A stretch of 64,000 nucleotides of DNA, from NCBI GenBank assembly GCA_934373455.1, contig CAKRON010000003.1, forward strand, positions 1 to 64,000. The letters run 5' to 3'. Positions 17,520 to 26,308 of this stretch are shown piece after piece. This DNA comes from an uncultured Marvinbryantia sp. Lineage in GTDB: Bacteria; Bacillota; Clostridia; Lachnospirales; Lachnospiraceae. Below the pieces are notes generated by a model, which was not told the DNA's origin, made no database searches, and worked only from the letters and a program-made list of their open reading frames with translations. Position numbers and translations under genes: made by a program. Every line of letters begins with the position of its first letter. Positions within the stretch are counted from its first letter, which is position 1.

Positions 17520-18782
17520 TTACTCTACAGAAGCGGTTACACCTTCTACCAGATTATCTAATGCTTCCTGAATTGCTGCATCATCATCTGCTGCAAGAGT
17601 TCCCTGTGCAATCAGCTCACCGAATGTCTTTGAAGGATCCCAGTATTTTCCGCCAACTTTCTGTGCCTGAGCATATTCAGACTGCTGTGCCAGTGCTGAA
17701 AGTGCCACATTTTCTTTGATCGCATCAGATGCACCTACATTTTTATTGGATGGACCACTTTCACGTTCATCGAAGAACTTCTGCTGAGCTTCTTCATTTG
17801 ACAGATAATCAGCAAGAAGCACTGCCCATCCTGAATTTTCAGAATATCCGTTTACACCAATATATTTGTAGCCAGCTACAGATCCCTGCTGAACTTCCTG
17901 ATCGCCTACTGTGAAAGTCGGAAGCTTGGTTGCTGCATATCCGTCACCGAATACTTCCTGTGCTGTCATGGCATCCCATGTACCAGATACGCATGCCACA
18001 AGATTACCGGATGCCAGCTGATTTGAAATATCACCATCTGCAATAGCCATAAATGCAGGACTGCCTGCGATATCCAGCATACCTTTTACTACATCCACAC
18101 CGGTATATCCGTCTGCGCTGGTTCCATTCCAGTCGATTGCAGTCGTTCCGTCGTCATTCAGTGCTGTAGTGAATCCTGCGCCGTAGAAGAAGGACGCATT
18201 ATACCATCCGGATGCCAGTGTCATACCCACTTTCTTGCCTGCTGCATCAGCGGCTTCCAGAAGACTGTTCCAGCTTGCTACATCTTCTTCACTGAGAACA
18301 GATGCATCATAATACAGGAAATATCCGTTATCTGCTGCTCTAGGGAATGCGTACAGTCCGCCATCAATCATTGCTGCATCAACAGAACCTTCCACATTAG
18401 CGGTTTTTACATCATCAAGAGTCTTACCTGCCATCTGAAGAACTTCTGCATAATCATCCAGCTTCAGAAGTGCTCCTGCTTTTACCAGATCAGTAAGCTG
18501 GTCATCTGCAAATGCATAGACATCAGCAGCTGCTTCTACGTCTGTTAAAATGGTATCCTTTGCTGTGGATTCAGATTCTACACCGATCTGAATATCAAAT
18601 GTCTGATCTGGGTAAGCTGCCTGGAAATTATCTGTCAGTTCTTTTAACAATGTCTGATCTTCCTCTGCGCCCCACACAGTTAAGCTGACTGTCTCATCTT
18701 CTGCACTTACCATTGCTCCGAAAGAAGCAACCATTGCTGCTGCCATTACCGGTGCCATCACTTTTTTCATGGATTTCTTCAT
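17520..18782 (-). CDS. MalE-type extracellular sugar-binding protein
   Basis: A 420-residue exported binding protein of family 1 (SBP_bac_1). The signal peptide is MKKSMKKVMAPVMAAAMVAS with cleavage probable after VSA. The mature start ETVSLTVWGAEEDQ and the repeated Ala/Asp-rich lobes are typical for maltodextrin and oligosaccharide binders. I chose ATG 18782, which follows AGGAGG; the frame continues 12 codons upstream. Highly expressed features (strong ribosome site, terminator just downstream) fit a binding protein. It is the first structural gene of the operon regulated by the adjacent LacI-type protein. The ligand is probably a beta-galactoside oligosaccharide, by association with the GH42 enzyme. 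Confidence 0.95.
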   Translation of the reverse strand: MKKSMKKVMAPVMAAAMVASFGAMVSAEDETVSLTVWGAEEDQTLLKELTDNFQAAYPDQTFDIQIGVESESTAKDTILTDVEAAADVYAFADDQLTDLVKAGALLKLDDYAEVLQMAGKTLDDVKTANVEGSVDAAMIDGGLYAFPRAADNGYFLYYDASVLSEEDVASWNSLLEAADAAGKKVGMTLASGWYNASFFYGAGFTTALNDDGTTAIDWNGTSADGYTGVDVVKGMLDIAGSPAFMAIADGDISNQLASGNLVACVSGTWDAMTAQEVFGDGYAATKLPTFTVGDQEVQQGSVAGYKYIGVNGYSENSGWAVLLADYLSNEEAQQKFFDERESGPSNKNVGASDAIKENVALSALAQQSEYAQAQKVGGKYWDPSKTFGELIAQGTLAADDDAAIQEALDNLVEGVTASVE

Positions 18783-18854
18783 TATTCTATCCTCCTGATA
18801 TTCTAGCAAGCTTCGCATCTGCTATTTAATATTTGCTGCGCTTTTTCTCGTTGC

Positions 18855-18866
18855 GCAACCGCTTGT
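18855..18866. promoter_or_regulatory. LacI-type operator O1
   Basis: GCAACCGCTTGT, a near-palindrome GCAAnCGnTTGy, about 75 bases upstream of the binding-protein ATG. The same core occurs at 18984 and 20094, all beside the LacI-type gene or its target operon. Confidence 0.75.
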
Positions 18867-18983
18867 TCATATTCTTAGTATATTAAATACTCTGTTTAAT
18901 GTCAATTAGTCATTATTCTCTAATTTAAAGACGTGTTTTATTGCATATTGCACAATTCTTTTCATTTGCTTTTTTGCTTTTGC

Positions 18984-18995
18984 GCAATCGTTTGT
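18984..18995. promoter_or_regulatory. LacI-type operator O2
   Basis: GCAATCGTTTGT, preceded by TGC as in O1. It lies 129 bases from O1 in the same intergenic region, a spacing that could allow looping by a tetrameric repressor. Confidence 0.7.
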
Positions 18996-19013
18996 CCTCT
19001 TCTTGACCGCGTG

Positions 19014-19056
19014 AAAAAGGCAGTGATATCATCTTTACATGACATCACTGCCTTAA
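19014..19056 (-). terminator. Intrinsic terminator of the LacI-type gene
   Basis: On the minus strand GGCAGTGATGTCAT pairs with ATGATATCACTGCC across a short loop, followed by five T. It separates the regulator transcript from the sugar operon. Confidence 0.85.
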
Positions 19057-19067
19057 CTCTGTCTCTC

Positions 19068-20075
19068 TTACTGTGTGGATTCTCGCAACACCACCTGATA
19101 ATTCAATGGCTGCGTATCTTCCTGCAATTCTTCACCCAGCATCTTTAACAGCTTTCCTGCTGCCATCTTTCCCAGTCTGACGGTGTCAAATTTTACACTG
19201 GTGATCGGTGGATTATTGTATTCCAGACTTTTGCTGTCATACAGACTGGCCACACGAATCTTCGAAGGAATCTGCACCTTTTCTTCCCGCAGACTTCCGA
19301 TGCACATGCTGCAAATCGCATCATCCATACACAGAATGCCGTCTGCACCAGATACCAGTATCTGCCTGACAGCCTCAGATACCTTTAACTGATTCTCACA
19401 ATTCATAAATATCAATTCTGGACATACCTGCTTTCCCAGTTTTTCATGTGCCTGCAGGTATCCCTGATAACGGCTTTTCGTCACACTAAAAGACTGATTT
19501 CCTCCCAGCAGCGCCAGCTTCTGTACGCCTTTCATCAGCATAATACTGGCAAGCTCCTCACTTGCCTCCTGATTCTTATTATCTACATAAGTAATCTGTG
19601 TATCCTCTTTTGGTCCGATTACCACAAATGGTTCCTTACAACTTTTCAGATAATCCTGTGCCTTTGAATGCTCTACCGCACGGCTCAGAATCATGCCGTC
19701 TACTTTTCGATTCGCCTCCAGGCGCTGAATCTGCGATAAATCATCTCCATCTATCATAGAAATGATCACATCGTAATCATGGCTGGATGCCACTTCGCAG
19801 ATTCCCTGCATACAATCCTTAAAAAACGGAAATTCTGTTATCGCATAATCTTTTGGCAAAAGAAGCGCCAGATTAAATGTCTTACGCTGTGCCAGTCCTT
19901 TTGCCATCACATTCGGTCGATAATCATGTTCTTCAATAAAACTCAGCACTTTTTCTCTTGTTGCCTGGCCGATTCGCCCTTTTCCTGAAATTGCACGGGA
20001 GACTGTCGTCTTACTGACGCCAAGTTCCCTGGCAATATCATCAATCGTGTAGATCTTTTTTTCTTTTGTTTCCAT
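19068..20075 (-). CDS. LacI-family transcriptional regulator of the beta-galactoside operon
   Basis: A 335-residue repressor. The N-terminal HTH (residues about 9-30, TIDDIARELGVSKTTVSRAI) and hinge helix (YRPNVMAKGLAQ) are followed by a periplasmic-binding-protein-like effector domain (about 65-335). It lies directly upstream of the importer genes on the same strand, with operators of the same sequence in front of itself and in front of the operon. This supports control of both transcripts. The effector is likely a sugar from the imported beta-galactoside; this is inference. The ribosome site is weak (GGGGTG), fitting a low-abundance repressor. Confidence 0.95.
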   Translation of the reverse strand: METKEKKIYTIDDIARELGVSKTTVSRAISGKGRIGQATREKVLSFIEEHDYRPNVMAKGLAQRKTFNLALLLPKDYAITEFPFFKDCMQGICEVASSHDYDVIISMIDGDDLSQIQRLEANRKVDGMILSRAVEHSKAQDYLKSCKEPFVVIGPKEDTQITYVDNKNQEASEELASIMLMKGVQKLALLGGNQSFSVTKSRYQGYLQAHEKLGKQVCPELIFMNCENQLKVSEAVRQILVSGADGILCMDDAICSMCIGSLREEKVQIPSKIRVASLYDSKSLEYNNPPITSVKFDTVRLGKMAAGKLLKMLGEELQEDTQPLNYQVVLRESTQ

Positions 20076-20093
20076 AACAACACCCCAATTTAC

Positions 20094-20105
20094 GCAACCG
20101 CTTGT
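20094..20105. promoter_or_regulatory. LacI-type operator O3 (autoregulation)
   Basis: GCAACCGCTTGT, identical to O1 over 12 bases and followed by TCAT in both, 19 bases upstream of the regulator's own ATG. Confidence 0.75.
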
Positions 20106-20150
20106 TCATCTCAAATAAGCATACCAAATCGAGGCAGGAATAACAAGTGG

Positions 20151-20693
20151 TTATTTCACCCCATAATACTTTTTGAATATTTCCAAATACTCCCGCTCTA
20201 CTTCTTCAAACGGCTTCACGGTATAATCCAGTTCAAAGTGAAGTTCCGGGGTCTTTCCTCCCTGTGGTTCATCCAGTAATTTCGTCATATCATACCATAA
20301 CAGGTCGTCATCGATTTCTTTTATCTGTTTTTGTTCTTCCGCTGTCAAATCCGTGCCAAGATATCTGGTGTAAACCATGCTCAGAAGTGTCTCTTCCTGA
20401 CAGATATACTGCTGCATTGTCTGCTTAAAAGGACGTGGCACATCAGACATATAACATTCACTGGCATCATGAAGAAGACACGCCAGCACTATGCGGTCAG
20501 AAAATCCTCGTCCTGCGGCCTCTTTTGCACAGCAAATACAATGCTGTCCCACTGACCAGAAGGTGGTCACATGCCCATTTCCGCGGCACAAAAGCGATAA
20601 AGCATGTGCAATATCCTCAATAATGATTCCCGCCGGATCCGGATGCACCGGATCAAAATGTTTTCTGGTGTAAGTTGTAATATAACTGCTCAT
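20151..20693 (-). CDS. HD-domain phosphohydrolase (YfbR-like 5'-nucleotidase family)
   Basis: A 180-residue soluble metal-dependent phosphohydrolase. The HD motif is LLHDASECYMSDVPRPFK, close to the YfbR block LLHDASE...D.P.P.K, with upstream His residues in FWSVGQHC and a downstream Asp in EIDDDLLWYD. YfbR-type enzymes hydrolyse deoxynucleoside monophosphates and act in nucleotide pool control. I chose ATG 20693, preceded by AGAAGGAGAG, instead of a start 17 codons upstream. It stands alone, divergent from the MATE exporter gene. Confidence 0.85.
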   Translation of the reverse strand: MSSYITTYTRKHFDPVHPDPAGIIIEDIAHALSLLCRGNGHVTTFWSVGQHCICCAKEAAGRGFSDRIVLACLLHDASECYMSDVPRPFKQTMQQYICQEETLLSMVYTRYLGTDLTAEEQKQIKEIDDDLLWYDMTKLLDEPQGGKTPELHFELDYTVKPFEEVEREYLEIFKKYYGVK

Positions 20694-20820
20694 GATATGT
20701 TCTCTCCTTCTGCAACACGATTCACTATAATTTTTATTGTACAAAAAATATCCTCACGAATCAAGTCATCCCCTGGACAGTAAAAAAGAGTCCATTTCAG
20801 TACAGAATAGCCCGGAAAGA

Positions 20821-20849
20821 TTGTTTTTATATCATAAAAATGTTATGAT
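20821..20849 (+). promoter_or_regulatory. Sigma-70 promoter of the MATE exporter
   Basis: TTGTTT (20821-20826), a 17-base spacer and TATGAT (20844-20849), about 48 bases before the proposed start codon. Confidence 0.55.
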
Positions 20850-20896
20850 CGTGTTGTATGAAATTGTAAAAAAAGAAAGATTTGAGGATAAACATT

Positions 20897-22249
20897 TTGG
20901 ACGGAAATTTAACAAAAGGGCCGATTCTAAAGACCCTGACAAAGCTGGCGATTCCTATCATGGCATCGTCTTTTCTTGGAACATTGTATAACATTACAGA
21001 TATGGCATGGATTGGACTTCTGGGATCAAAAGCTGTAGCCGGAGTAGGTGTCGGAGGCATGTTTACCTGGTTCTCTCAGGGATTGTCTTCTATTGCCAGA
21101 ATGGGTGGACAGGTGCAGGTAGCCCAGTGTATTGGCAGAGGTGATAAGGAAAAAGCTCATAAGTATGCTCAAACAGCAGTACAGATGGCATTGTATATGG
21201 GATTGATCTTTGCATTCTTCTCTTTGATTTTTGTCCGTCAGATGGTGGGCTTTTTTAATTTGACTGATGCAGAAGCCTATAATGCTGCCATTTCCTATAC
21301 TAAAATTGCATGTGGACTGATTGTATTTTCCTTTATGACCATCACACTGACTGGTCTCTATACTGCACAGGGAGATTCCAAGACACCATTTATAGCGAAT
21401 CTGGTAGGACTAGTAACAAATATGATCCTGGATCCACTGTTGATTCTGGGTCCTGGTCCATTGCCAAAACTTGGCGTCATCGGTGCCGCAATTGCCACTG
21501 TTACAGCCCAGTTCATCGTTATGGGTATCATGGTACTTGGAATTATCTGGTCAAAAAAAGAGAACGTACTAAAAGGAATCCATCTGATTGGTGGAATGTC
21601 CACAAAATATCTGAAGGGTATCTGCAAGATTGGTATTCCAACCGGAATTCAGGGTATGGTATACTGTATGATTTCTATGCTGATTACCAGAATGGTATCT
21701 GGATTTGGAGCTGAAGCAGTCGCTACCTTACGAGTTGGCGGGCAGATTGAATCCGTATCCTGGAATACCGCAGATGGTTTTGCAGCTGCTTTAAATGCAT
21801 TTACTGCCCAAAACTACGGAGCAGGAAAAATGGATCGAGTCAAAAAGGGATATCGAGTTTCACTTTGGACCGTAGGGATCTGGGGATTACTGATTACTTT
21901 AATCTTTATTTTTGCGCCAACCCCAATTGCTTCTATCTTCTTCCATGAGCCTTCTGCTATCGCGACTGCTATAAACTATCTGGTCATCATCGGATTCAGT
22001 GAAGCATTTTTGTGTATAGAGCTCACTACCATTGGAGCTATATCAGGACTTGGCAAAACAAATCTATGCAGTATCATCAGTATCCTCTTCACAAGTTCAA
22101 GAATTCCATTGGCTATGATTCTTGGAAATACTTCGTTAGGACTGAACGGTATCTGGTGGGCATTTTCTTCTACCACCATTGTGAAAGGAATCATTTTCAC
22201 AGGAACCTTCTTCTGGATCACCAAAAAAGAAGGAGCATCGCTACACTGA
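20897..22249 (+). CDS. MATE-family cation/drug exporter (copy 1)
   Basis: A membrane protein of about 450 residues with 12 predicted helices in two MatE repeats. It extrudes cationic compounds using a Na+ or H+ gradient. Repeat 1 starts LTKGPILKTLTKLAIPIMASS, and repeat 2 shows GIPTGIQGMVYCM and AQNYGAGKMDRVKKG. The likely start is TTG at 20897, nine bases after GAGG; another TTG at 20882 has a poorer site. No ATG is in a suitable place. It is a single-gene transcript with its own promoter and a terminator that overlaps the stop codon. Confidence 0.93.
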   Translation: MDGNLTKGPILKTLTKLAIPIMASSFLGTLYNITDMAWIGLLGSKAVAGVGVGGMFTWFSQGLSSIARMGGQVQVAQCIGRGDKEKAHKYAQTAVQMALYMGLIFAFFSLIFVRQMVGFFNLTDAEAYNAAISYTKIACGLIVFSFMTITLTGLYTAQGDSKTPFIANLVGLVTNMILDPLLILGPGPLPKLGVIGAAIATVTAQFIVMGIMVLGIIWSKKENVLKGIHLIGGMSTKYLKGICKIGIPTGIQGMVYCMISMLITRMVSGFGAEAVATLRVGGQIESVSWNTADGFAAALNAFTAQNYGAGKMDRVKKGYRVSLWTVGIWGLLITLIFIFAPTPIASIFFHEPSAIATAINYLVIIGFSEAFLCIELTTIGAISGLGKTNLCSIISILFTSSRIPLAMILGNTSLGLNGIWWAFSSTTIVKGIIFTGTFFWITKKEGASLH

Positions 22250-22282
22250 TTTATCAGTGTTTTGCGATGCTCCTTTAATTTT
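22231..22282 (+). terminator. Terminator after the MATE exporter
   Basis: GGAGCATCGC pairs with GCGATGCTCC around an inner ACACTGAT/ATCAGTGT hairpin, followed by TTTAATTTT. It overlaps the last codons of the exporter and ends close to the 3' end of the tRNA gene on the other strand. Confidence 0.85.
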
Positions 22283-22294
22283 GCAAAAAAATAA

Positions 22295-22379
22295 TGCAGG
22301 AGATGGGACTTGAACCCACACGATCTTAACGACCACAGGCACCTGAAGCCTGCGCGTCTGCCAATTCCGCCACTCCTGC
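22295..22379 (-). tRNA. tRNA-Leu (anticodon CAG)
   Basis: An 85-nt class II tRNA. The acceptor GCAGGAG pairs with CTCCTGC, discriminator A. The D arm is GCG...CGC, and the anticodon stem CAGGC/GCCTG holds the loop TTCAGGT (anticodon CAG, reading CUG). A long variable arm (TGGTCGTTAAGATCGTG) and a T arm TGGGTTCAAGTCCCA follow. The CCA end is not encoded. Confidence 0.97.
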
Positions 22380-22449
22380 ACGATTCTCGGTCACTACTGC
22401 AACCAAGAATCAATTATACAGATTCATATCACTTCTGTCAACTATTTTT

Positions 22450-24180
22450 TTATTTTAATCGAATATTTTTCTTCAAGATATTGCTGTAACTATTAATATT
22501 TCCGTTTTTACTATATGTCTGCAAAGTCAGTGTTGTACTTTTTCCTTTCTTTCTTCCTCCAATTGAAAGATTTATGGTATATCGGTTTCCTTTTCCTCCT
22601 ACCAGATGTCCATCGATCTCCATCTTCTGGTTTGCCGGCAATTTTTTCTTTAAAGTAACCGTAACTCGATATCTGGTATAATAGCTCTTATACCATTTTC
22701 CGCTGGTTGATGTATAGCGCATCCATTTCCAAGTATAATCTTCTCTGACATTCGATACCTTTATGGATTTCACTTCTGGTTTTGTATTTTTCGCTGTCCA
22801 AATACTTCTGTAAAGTGGTTTTCCCTCTATCCATTTACCATCAGCCCGTTTCGCAGCTTCCGTCAGTTTGAAATCATAACGTGTATTTGGTTTCAGTTTT
22901 TTTACAATTACAGAATCATTACCCTGCAATTTTTGTTTTATCCATTTATTTCCAGATTTCAGGTACACACTAACCCCATATGTTCCTGATGCTCCGCCGC
23001 CTCTTACTCCATAAAGTTCTATCTGATTTGGATATACAAAATATTTGTAAACGCTCGGAGTTCCTGCTTTTGCAAATACCGAAAATCCCTTGGACTGCAA
23101 TCCATTTGACGTTTTAACCTTTATTGTATTATTACCGGCGGTGTAACGATACCCTTTATAAGTTATAGTGAATGTTGCTTTGTTTTTTCCTCTCACATCG
23201 CCCTTAATATAATACATATCAGAACGAATATTTCCACCCACCAAAATATCGGAAAGTTTATCATCACTGTTTGCAGGCATCGTGGTTGCTGTAAATGTAA
23301 ATGTCTTTGGATTTCTTGTAATTCCAGAATCAATTGTCAGATTATTTGTGTTACAAGTCAGAGATACTCCGGTTGCCGGAATATAATTTCTGCCTCCCAG
23401 CTGAAAACGATAGGATGCATACATTCCTGGAGATTTACGGAATCCAACTGCTATCACATATGTTCCAGGATTAAGCCACACACTGCCTCTCTTCTCAGCA
23501 TCATCAGATGTCAAGGTCAGCAAAGGTGACTTCATTGCAGCATCACTGCTTCTATATATACTTGCATGAACTGTTTTTCCTCGTTCACCTGCAAGTACTA
23601 TCGTCTGCTGACGCCGTTCTTTTGTAGTAAAGGAAAAATATCTCGCATACTGATATATTCCACCGCTGTCTCCTGAACGTATCACGCCCTTCTCTTCACC
23701 GTTCACAGCAATTTTTTTTGCTGCCTGAAATGTTGTTCCACCGTTCTCTGATACAGTTGCCTTCGAAGTTGTCACTCGGATACTGGATTGACCTGCATAG
23801 TCTGATCTGAACAAAAATGTTATCGTTTGCTCTTCTCCAGGTTCCATAACAATATACCCGCTCATCTCTCTTGACACCATAAACTCATTCCATGAGAACT
23901 GTTTTAATTTGTCACTTGGATCTGTTTTTGTCCTGACTGTTTTTACAGTAATATCCAGCTTCATTTTTCCAGATGTTGCGTTTTTAATTACTACTTCCGT
24001 CGTGCTTTTTTTGTATTCTGAATTAAATTCTATGGAATAATTCTTTCCATAGTCATTACAAATGATATTCTTCGTCTGGGCTGCAGCCGGAACTCCCCAT
24101 GCCAACAATCCGATAAACATCAGGATTGTAAGAAACATCATTTGTAATTTTCGTTTGCCAATTACTGCTTTCGTGTACAT
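22450..24180 (-). CDS. Large secreted beta-rich protein, function unknown
   Basis: A protein of about 576 residues with a signal peptide (KRKLQMMFLTILMFIGLLAW, cleavage probably near AAAQ). The mature part is rich in Lys, Thr, Ser, Gly and Tyr with alternating hydrophobic residues, suggesting several beta-sandwich domains. A segment with NPGTYVIAV resembles pre-peptidase C-terminal/jelly-roll repeats. The C-terminal third (LKPNTRYDFKLTEAAK) has fibronectin type III-like wording. No LPXTG anchor or catalytic motif is seen. I prefer ATG 24180, eight bases after GGGAGG, over ATG 24186. It is a lone gene between the tRNA and the riboswitch-controlled antiporter. Probably a surface or extracellular binding protein; this is inference. 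Confidence 0.75.
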   Translation of the reverse strand: MYTKAVIGKRKLQMMFLTILMFIGLLAWGVPAAAQTKNIICNDYGKNYSIEFNSEYKKSTTEVVIKNATSGKMKLDITVKTVRTKTDPSDKLKQFSWNEFMVSREMSGYIVMEPGEEQTITFLFRSDYAGQSSIRVTTSKATVSENGGTTFQAAKKIAVNGEEKGVIRSGDSGGIYQYARYFSFTTKERRQQTIVLAGERGKTVHASIYRSSDAAMKSPLLTLTSDDAEKRGSVWLNPGTYVIAVGFRKSPGMYASYRFQLGGRNYIPATGVSLTCNTNNLTIDSGITRNPKTFTFTATTMPANSDDKLSDILVGGNIRSDMYYIKGDVRGKNKATFTITYKGYRYTAGNNTIKVKTSNGLQSKGFSVFAKAGTPSVYKYFVYPNQIELYGVRGGGASGTYGVSVYLKSGNKWIKQKLQGNDSVIVKKLKPNTRYDFKLTEAAKRADGKWIEGKPLYRSIWTAKNTKPEVKSIKVSNVREDYTWKWMRYTSTSGKWYKSYYTRYRVTVTLKKKLPANQKMEIDGHLVGGKGNRYTINLSIGGRKKGKSTTLTLQTYSKNGNINSYSNILKKNIRLK

Positions 24181-24313
24181 ACTCATATCCTCCCTTCATA
24201 TCGCATATACAGTTATCTGTTTATACTATAAGAATATGCCAGAAACCAGCCTCATTACTATTCTAAAATTAGTATGCTTTTCGTAAATCTATAATTAATC
24301 TTAAAATTTCCAA

Positions 24314-24342
24314 TTGACTTTTTTTCTTTTTTTGCATAGTAT
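24314..24342 (+). promoter_or_regulatory. Promoter of the riboswitch-controlled antiporter
   Basis: TTGACT (24314-24319), 17 bases, then TAGTAT (24337-24342), just upstream of the riboswitch P1 stem. Confidence 0.5.
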
Positions 24343-24349
24343 AAAACTA

Positions 24350-24485
24350 ATAAAAGGGAGTAGTTAACCACTGGATTTATTTCGGATGGAATAATGATCG
24401 TCATCACGCCGCAGGCCGGTTGTTATTGAAATAACGAGACTTTTATCAATCATTTTTGATGTGATAAGGGTCTCTTTTTATTTTT
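24350..24485 (+). promoter_or_regulatory. yybP-ykoY-like (Mn2+) riboswitch with expression-platform terminator
   Basis: The leader contains the family's conserved blocks: AAAAGGGAGTAGTT (24352-24365), GTCATCACGCCGCAGGCCGG in the middle, and AACGAGACTTTT (24433-24444). The P1 stem pairs TAATAAAAG with CTTTTATCA. The same 3' strand, GAGACTTTTATCA, can instead pair with TGATAAGGGTCTC (24462-24474), followed by a T-run, as a terminator. Metal binding that stabilises P1 would therefore prevent termination and turn the antiporter on. Family assignment is by recognised consensus; the switching logic is read from the base pairing. Confidence 0.85.
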
Positions 24486-24514
24486 TGTTCCTTTATCACA
24501 AGAAAGGAGCTTAT

Positions 24515-25435
24515 ATGGAATACTTATTATTACTCGTTGGTTTTTTTCTCTTAATTAAGGGGGCAGACTTCTTTGTAGACGGAAGTTCTTCTCTTGCCCA
24601 CATTCTTAAAATCCCCAGTGTCATAATCGGACTGACCATCGTTGCCATGGGCACCAGTGCACCGGAAGCTTCTGTCAGCATTAACGCTGCTCTGGCAGGA
24701 AGCAACGATATCGCCATCAGCAATGTAATAGGTTCAAATATTTTCAATGGTCTCGTAGTAGTTGGTGTTTGTGCTGTCCTTGCCTCTTTTCAGCCGGATA
24801 CCTCGATATTAAAGCGTGATATGCCATTGAATATTCTGGTTTCGCTTATTCTCTGCCTGATGCTGGCAGACAGTCATCTCAGCCGCCCGGAAGGTCTTCT
24901 CCTTCTCCTCGGAATGCTTCTTTATCTTGGCTGTATGATTCGATCCGCCTTGAAAAACAGAGAGCAGGATACTGCCGTACAGTCTCGTTCTCTTCCTGTC
25001 AGTCTTCTCTCTATCGCCGGAGGTCTGGCAGCTGTAATCTTCGGTGGCGATCTGGTAGTCGACAATGCCTGTACTATCGCAGCCTCCTGGGGTGTCAGTC
25101 AGAATTTTATAGGTCTTACCATTATTGCAATCGGAACTTCTCTTCCTGAACTGGTGACTTCCATTGTTGCCACACGAAAGGGAGACAGCGGACTGGCACT
25201 GGGCAATGCCATCGGTTCCAATTTGTTCAATATTCTGTTCATTCTTGGTATGTCTGCAACCATATCACCTTTGAACGTGTTGGGCGAATCCGTCATCGAC
25301 TGCTGCATTCTGGCAGGAAGTGCAGTTCTTCTGTATCTTTTTGCCAGAAGCAAAAGACAGATGGCACGCTGGGAAGGTGCCACCTGCATCATACTTTATA
25401 TTATCTATACCGTCTATTTATTGATATGCGTATAA
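24515..25435 (+). CDS. CaCA-family calcium(manganese)/cation antiporter, YrbG-like
   Basis: A 306-residue membrane antiporter with 10 predicted helices in two inverted repeats. The repeat signatures are GLTIVAMGTSAPEASVS with NVIGSNIFN in the first, and GLTIIAIGTSLPELVTS with NAIGSNLFN in the second: the ion-binding alpha repeats of Na+/Ca2+ exchangers. ATG 24515 follows AAAGGAG. Its leader carries a yybP-ykoY-like Mn2+ riboswitch, so Mn2+ (or Ca2+) export under metal excess is the likely role. Family membership is clear; substrate preference is inferred from the riboswitch. Confidence 0.93.
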   Translation: MEYLLLLVGFFLLIKGADFFVDGSSSLAHILKIPSVIIGLTIVAMGTSAPEASVSINAALAGSNDIAISNVIGSNIFNGLVVVGVCAVLASFQPDTSILKRDMPLNILVSLILCLMLADSHLSRPEGLLLLLGMLLYLGCMIRSALKNREQDTAVQSRSLPVSLLSIAGGLAAVIFGGDLVVDNACTIAASWGVSQNFIGLTIIAIGTSLPELVTSIVATRKGDSGLALGNAIGSNLFNILFILGMSATISPLNVLGESVIDCCILAGSAVLLYLFARSKRQMARWEGATCIILYIIYTVYLLICV

Positions 25436-25436
25436 A

Positions 25437-25473
25437 ACACGAAGCTCCCTACTTTATGTAGAGAGCTTCGCGT
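25437..25473. terminator. Bidirectional terminator between the antiporter and the FadR-type gene
   Basis: CGAAGCTC(C)CTAC pairs with GTAG(A)GAGCTTCG, between two convergent genes. The T-rich ends suit both directions only moderately (CGTCTTT on plus). Confidence 0.7.
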
Positions 25474-25475
25474 CT

Positions 25476-26192
25476 TTATGCTTTGAAGGGTTTCGAAGTT
25501 TTCTGCATCCAAACCGTAATGTCTTTGTCAATTTGTGTAATTCGATTTATTGCTTCCTCTGCACAGCTTTTCCTGTCATCACGTATCGCTTCGAAGAGCT
25601 GTCTGTGATACGGAACGGTCAGAAGCCACATTTTTTCTTCGCCTTTCAGCGTTCTCCAATATTCTCTCAGCTGTTCAAACATCTTATTAAGTAGATCAAC
25701 CAGTGTCTTATTCGATGACATACCCCATAACATTTTATGAAAGATCCCATCTATCTCCGGATTATATGCATTCTCCTCTGCCAGTTCTTCCATCAATACG
25801 ATCTGTGCTTCCAGCTGTCGAAGCTGTGCTTCATCCAATTTACCACAAATTGTCTTCGCAAGACCCACTTCCAACATATCTTTTACATCCAGCAACTCCA
25901 TATAATTAATTTTCCAGGCGTGTTCATAAAAGGAATTTTCTTTACCATTTGTCCGAATAAAAATCCCACTTCCCTGACGAATTTCTACAATTCCATTGGA
26001 TTCCAGAACCCGCAGTGCTTCTCGCACTGAATTGCGGCTTGTGTCAAAATAAGTCGCCATTTCCCGTTCCGGAGGAAGTTTATCTCCATCGGTCAGATGA
26101 TTCTCTGCTATATATTGCATCATAGCATCTGCTATTTTAGCATGTACTAATTCTCGCTTGATTGGTTTCATTTTGAATGGTTGAGAACTCAT
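25476..26192 (-). CDS. GntR-family transcriptional regulator, FadR (FCD) subfamily
   Basis: A 238-residue regulator. The N-terminal winged HTH (residues about 12-80) has the GntR block LPPEREMATYFDTSRNSVREAL. The C-terminal all-helical FCD effector domain (about 95-230) has metal/ligand-site candidates such as Asp and His in EIDGIFHKML and VPYHRQLF. FCD regulators usually bind carboxylic acids or amino acids. It lies downstream of the amino-acid fermentation operon on the same strand, with a gap of about 115 bases. FadR-type palindromes sit at the promoter of that operon, so it is the probable regulator; this link is inference. Confidence 0.93.
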   Translation of the reverse strand: MSSQPFKMKPIKRELVHAKIADAMMQYIAENHLTDGDKLPPEREMATYFDTSRNSVREALRVLESNGIVEIRQGSGIFIRTNGKENSFYEHAWKINYMELLDVKDMLEVGLAKTICGKLDEAQLRQLEAQIVLMEELAEENAYNPEIDGIFHKMLWGMSSNKTLVDLLNKMFEQLREYWRTLKGEEKMWLLTVPYHRQLFEAIRDDRKSCAEEAINRITQIDKDITVWMQKTSKPFKA

Positions 26193-26308
26193 AGCGTTTT
26201 CCTTTCATATACAATTTGCTTTATTCAAGAACGCCTCAGCATTCTCACTGCGAGAGGTGGGAGACATCTCACAGATAATTATATCACATTGCCTGCGAAT
26301 CAATCAAT

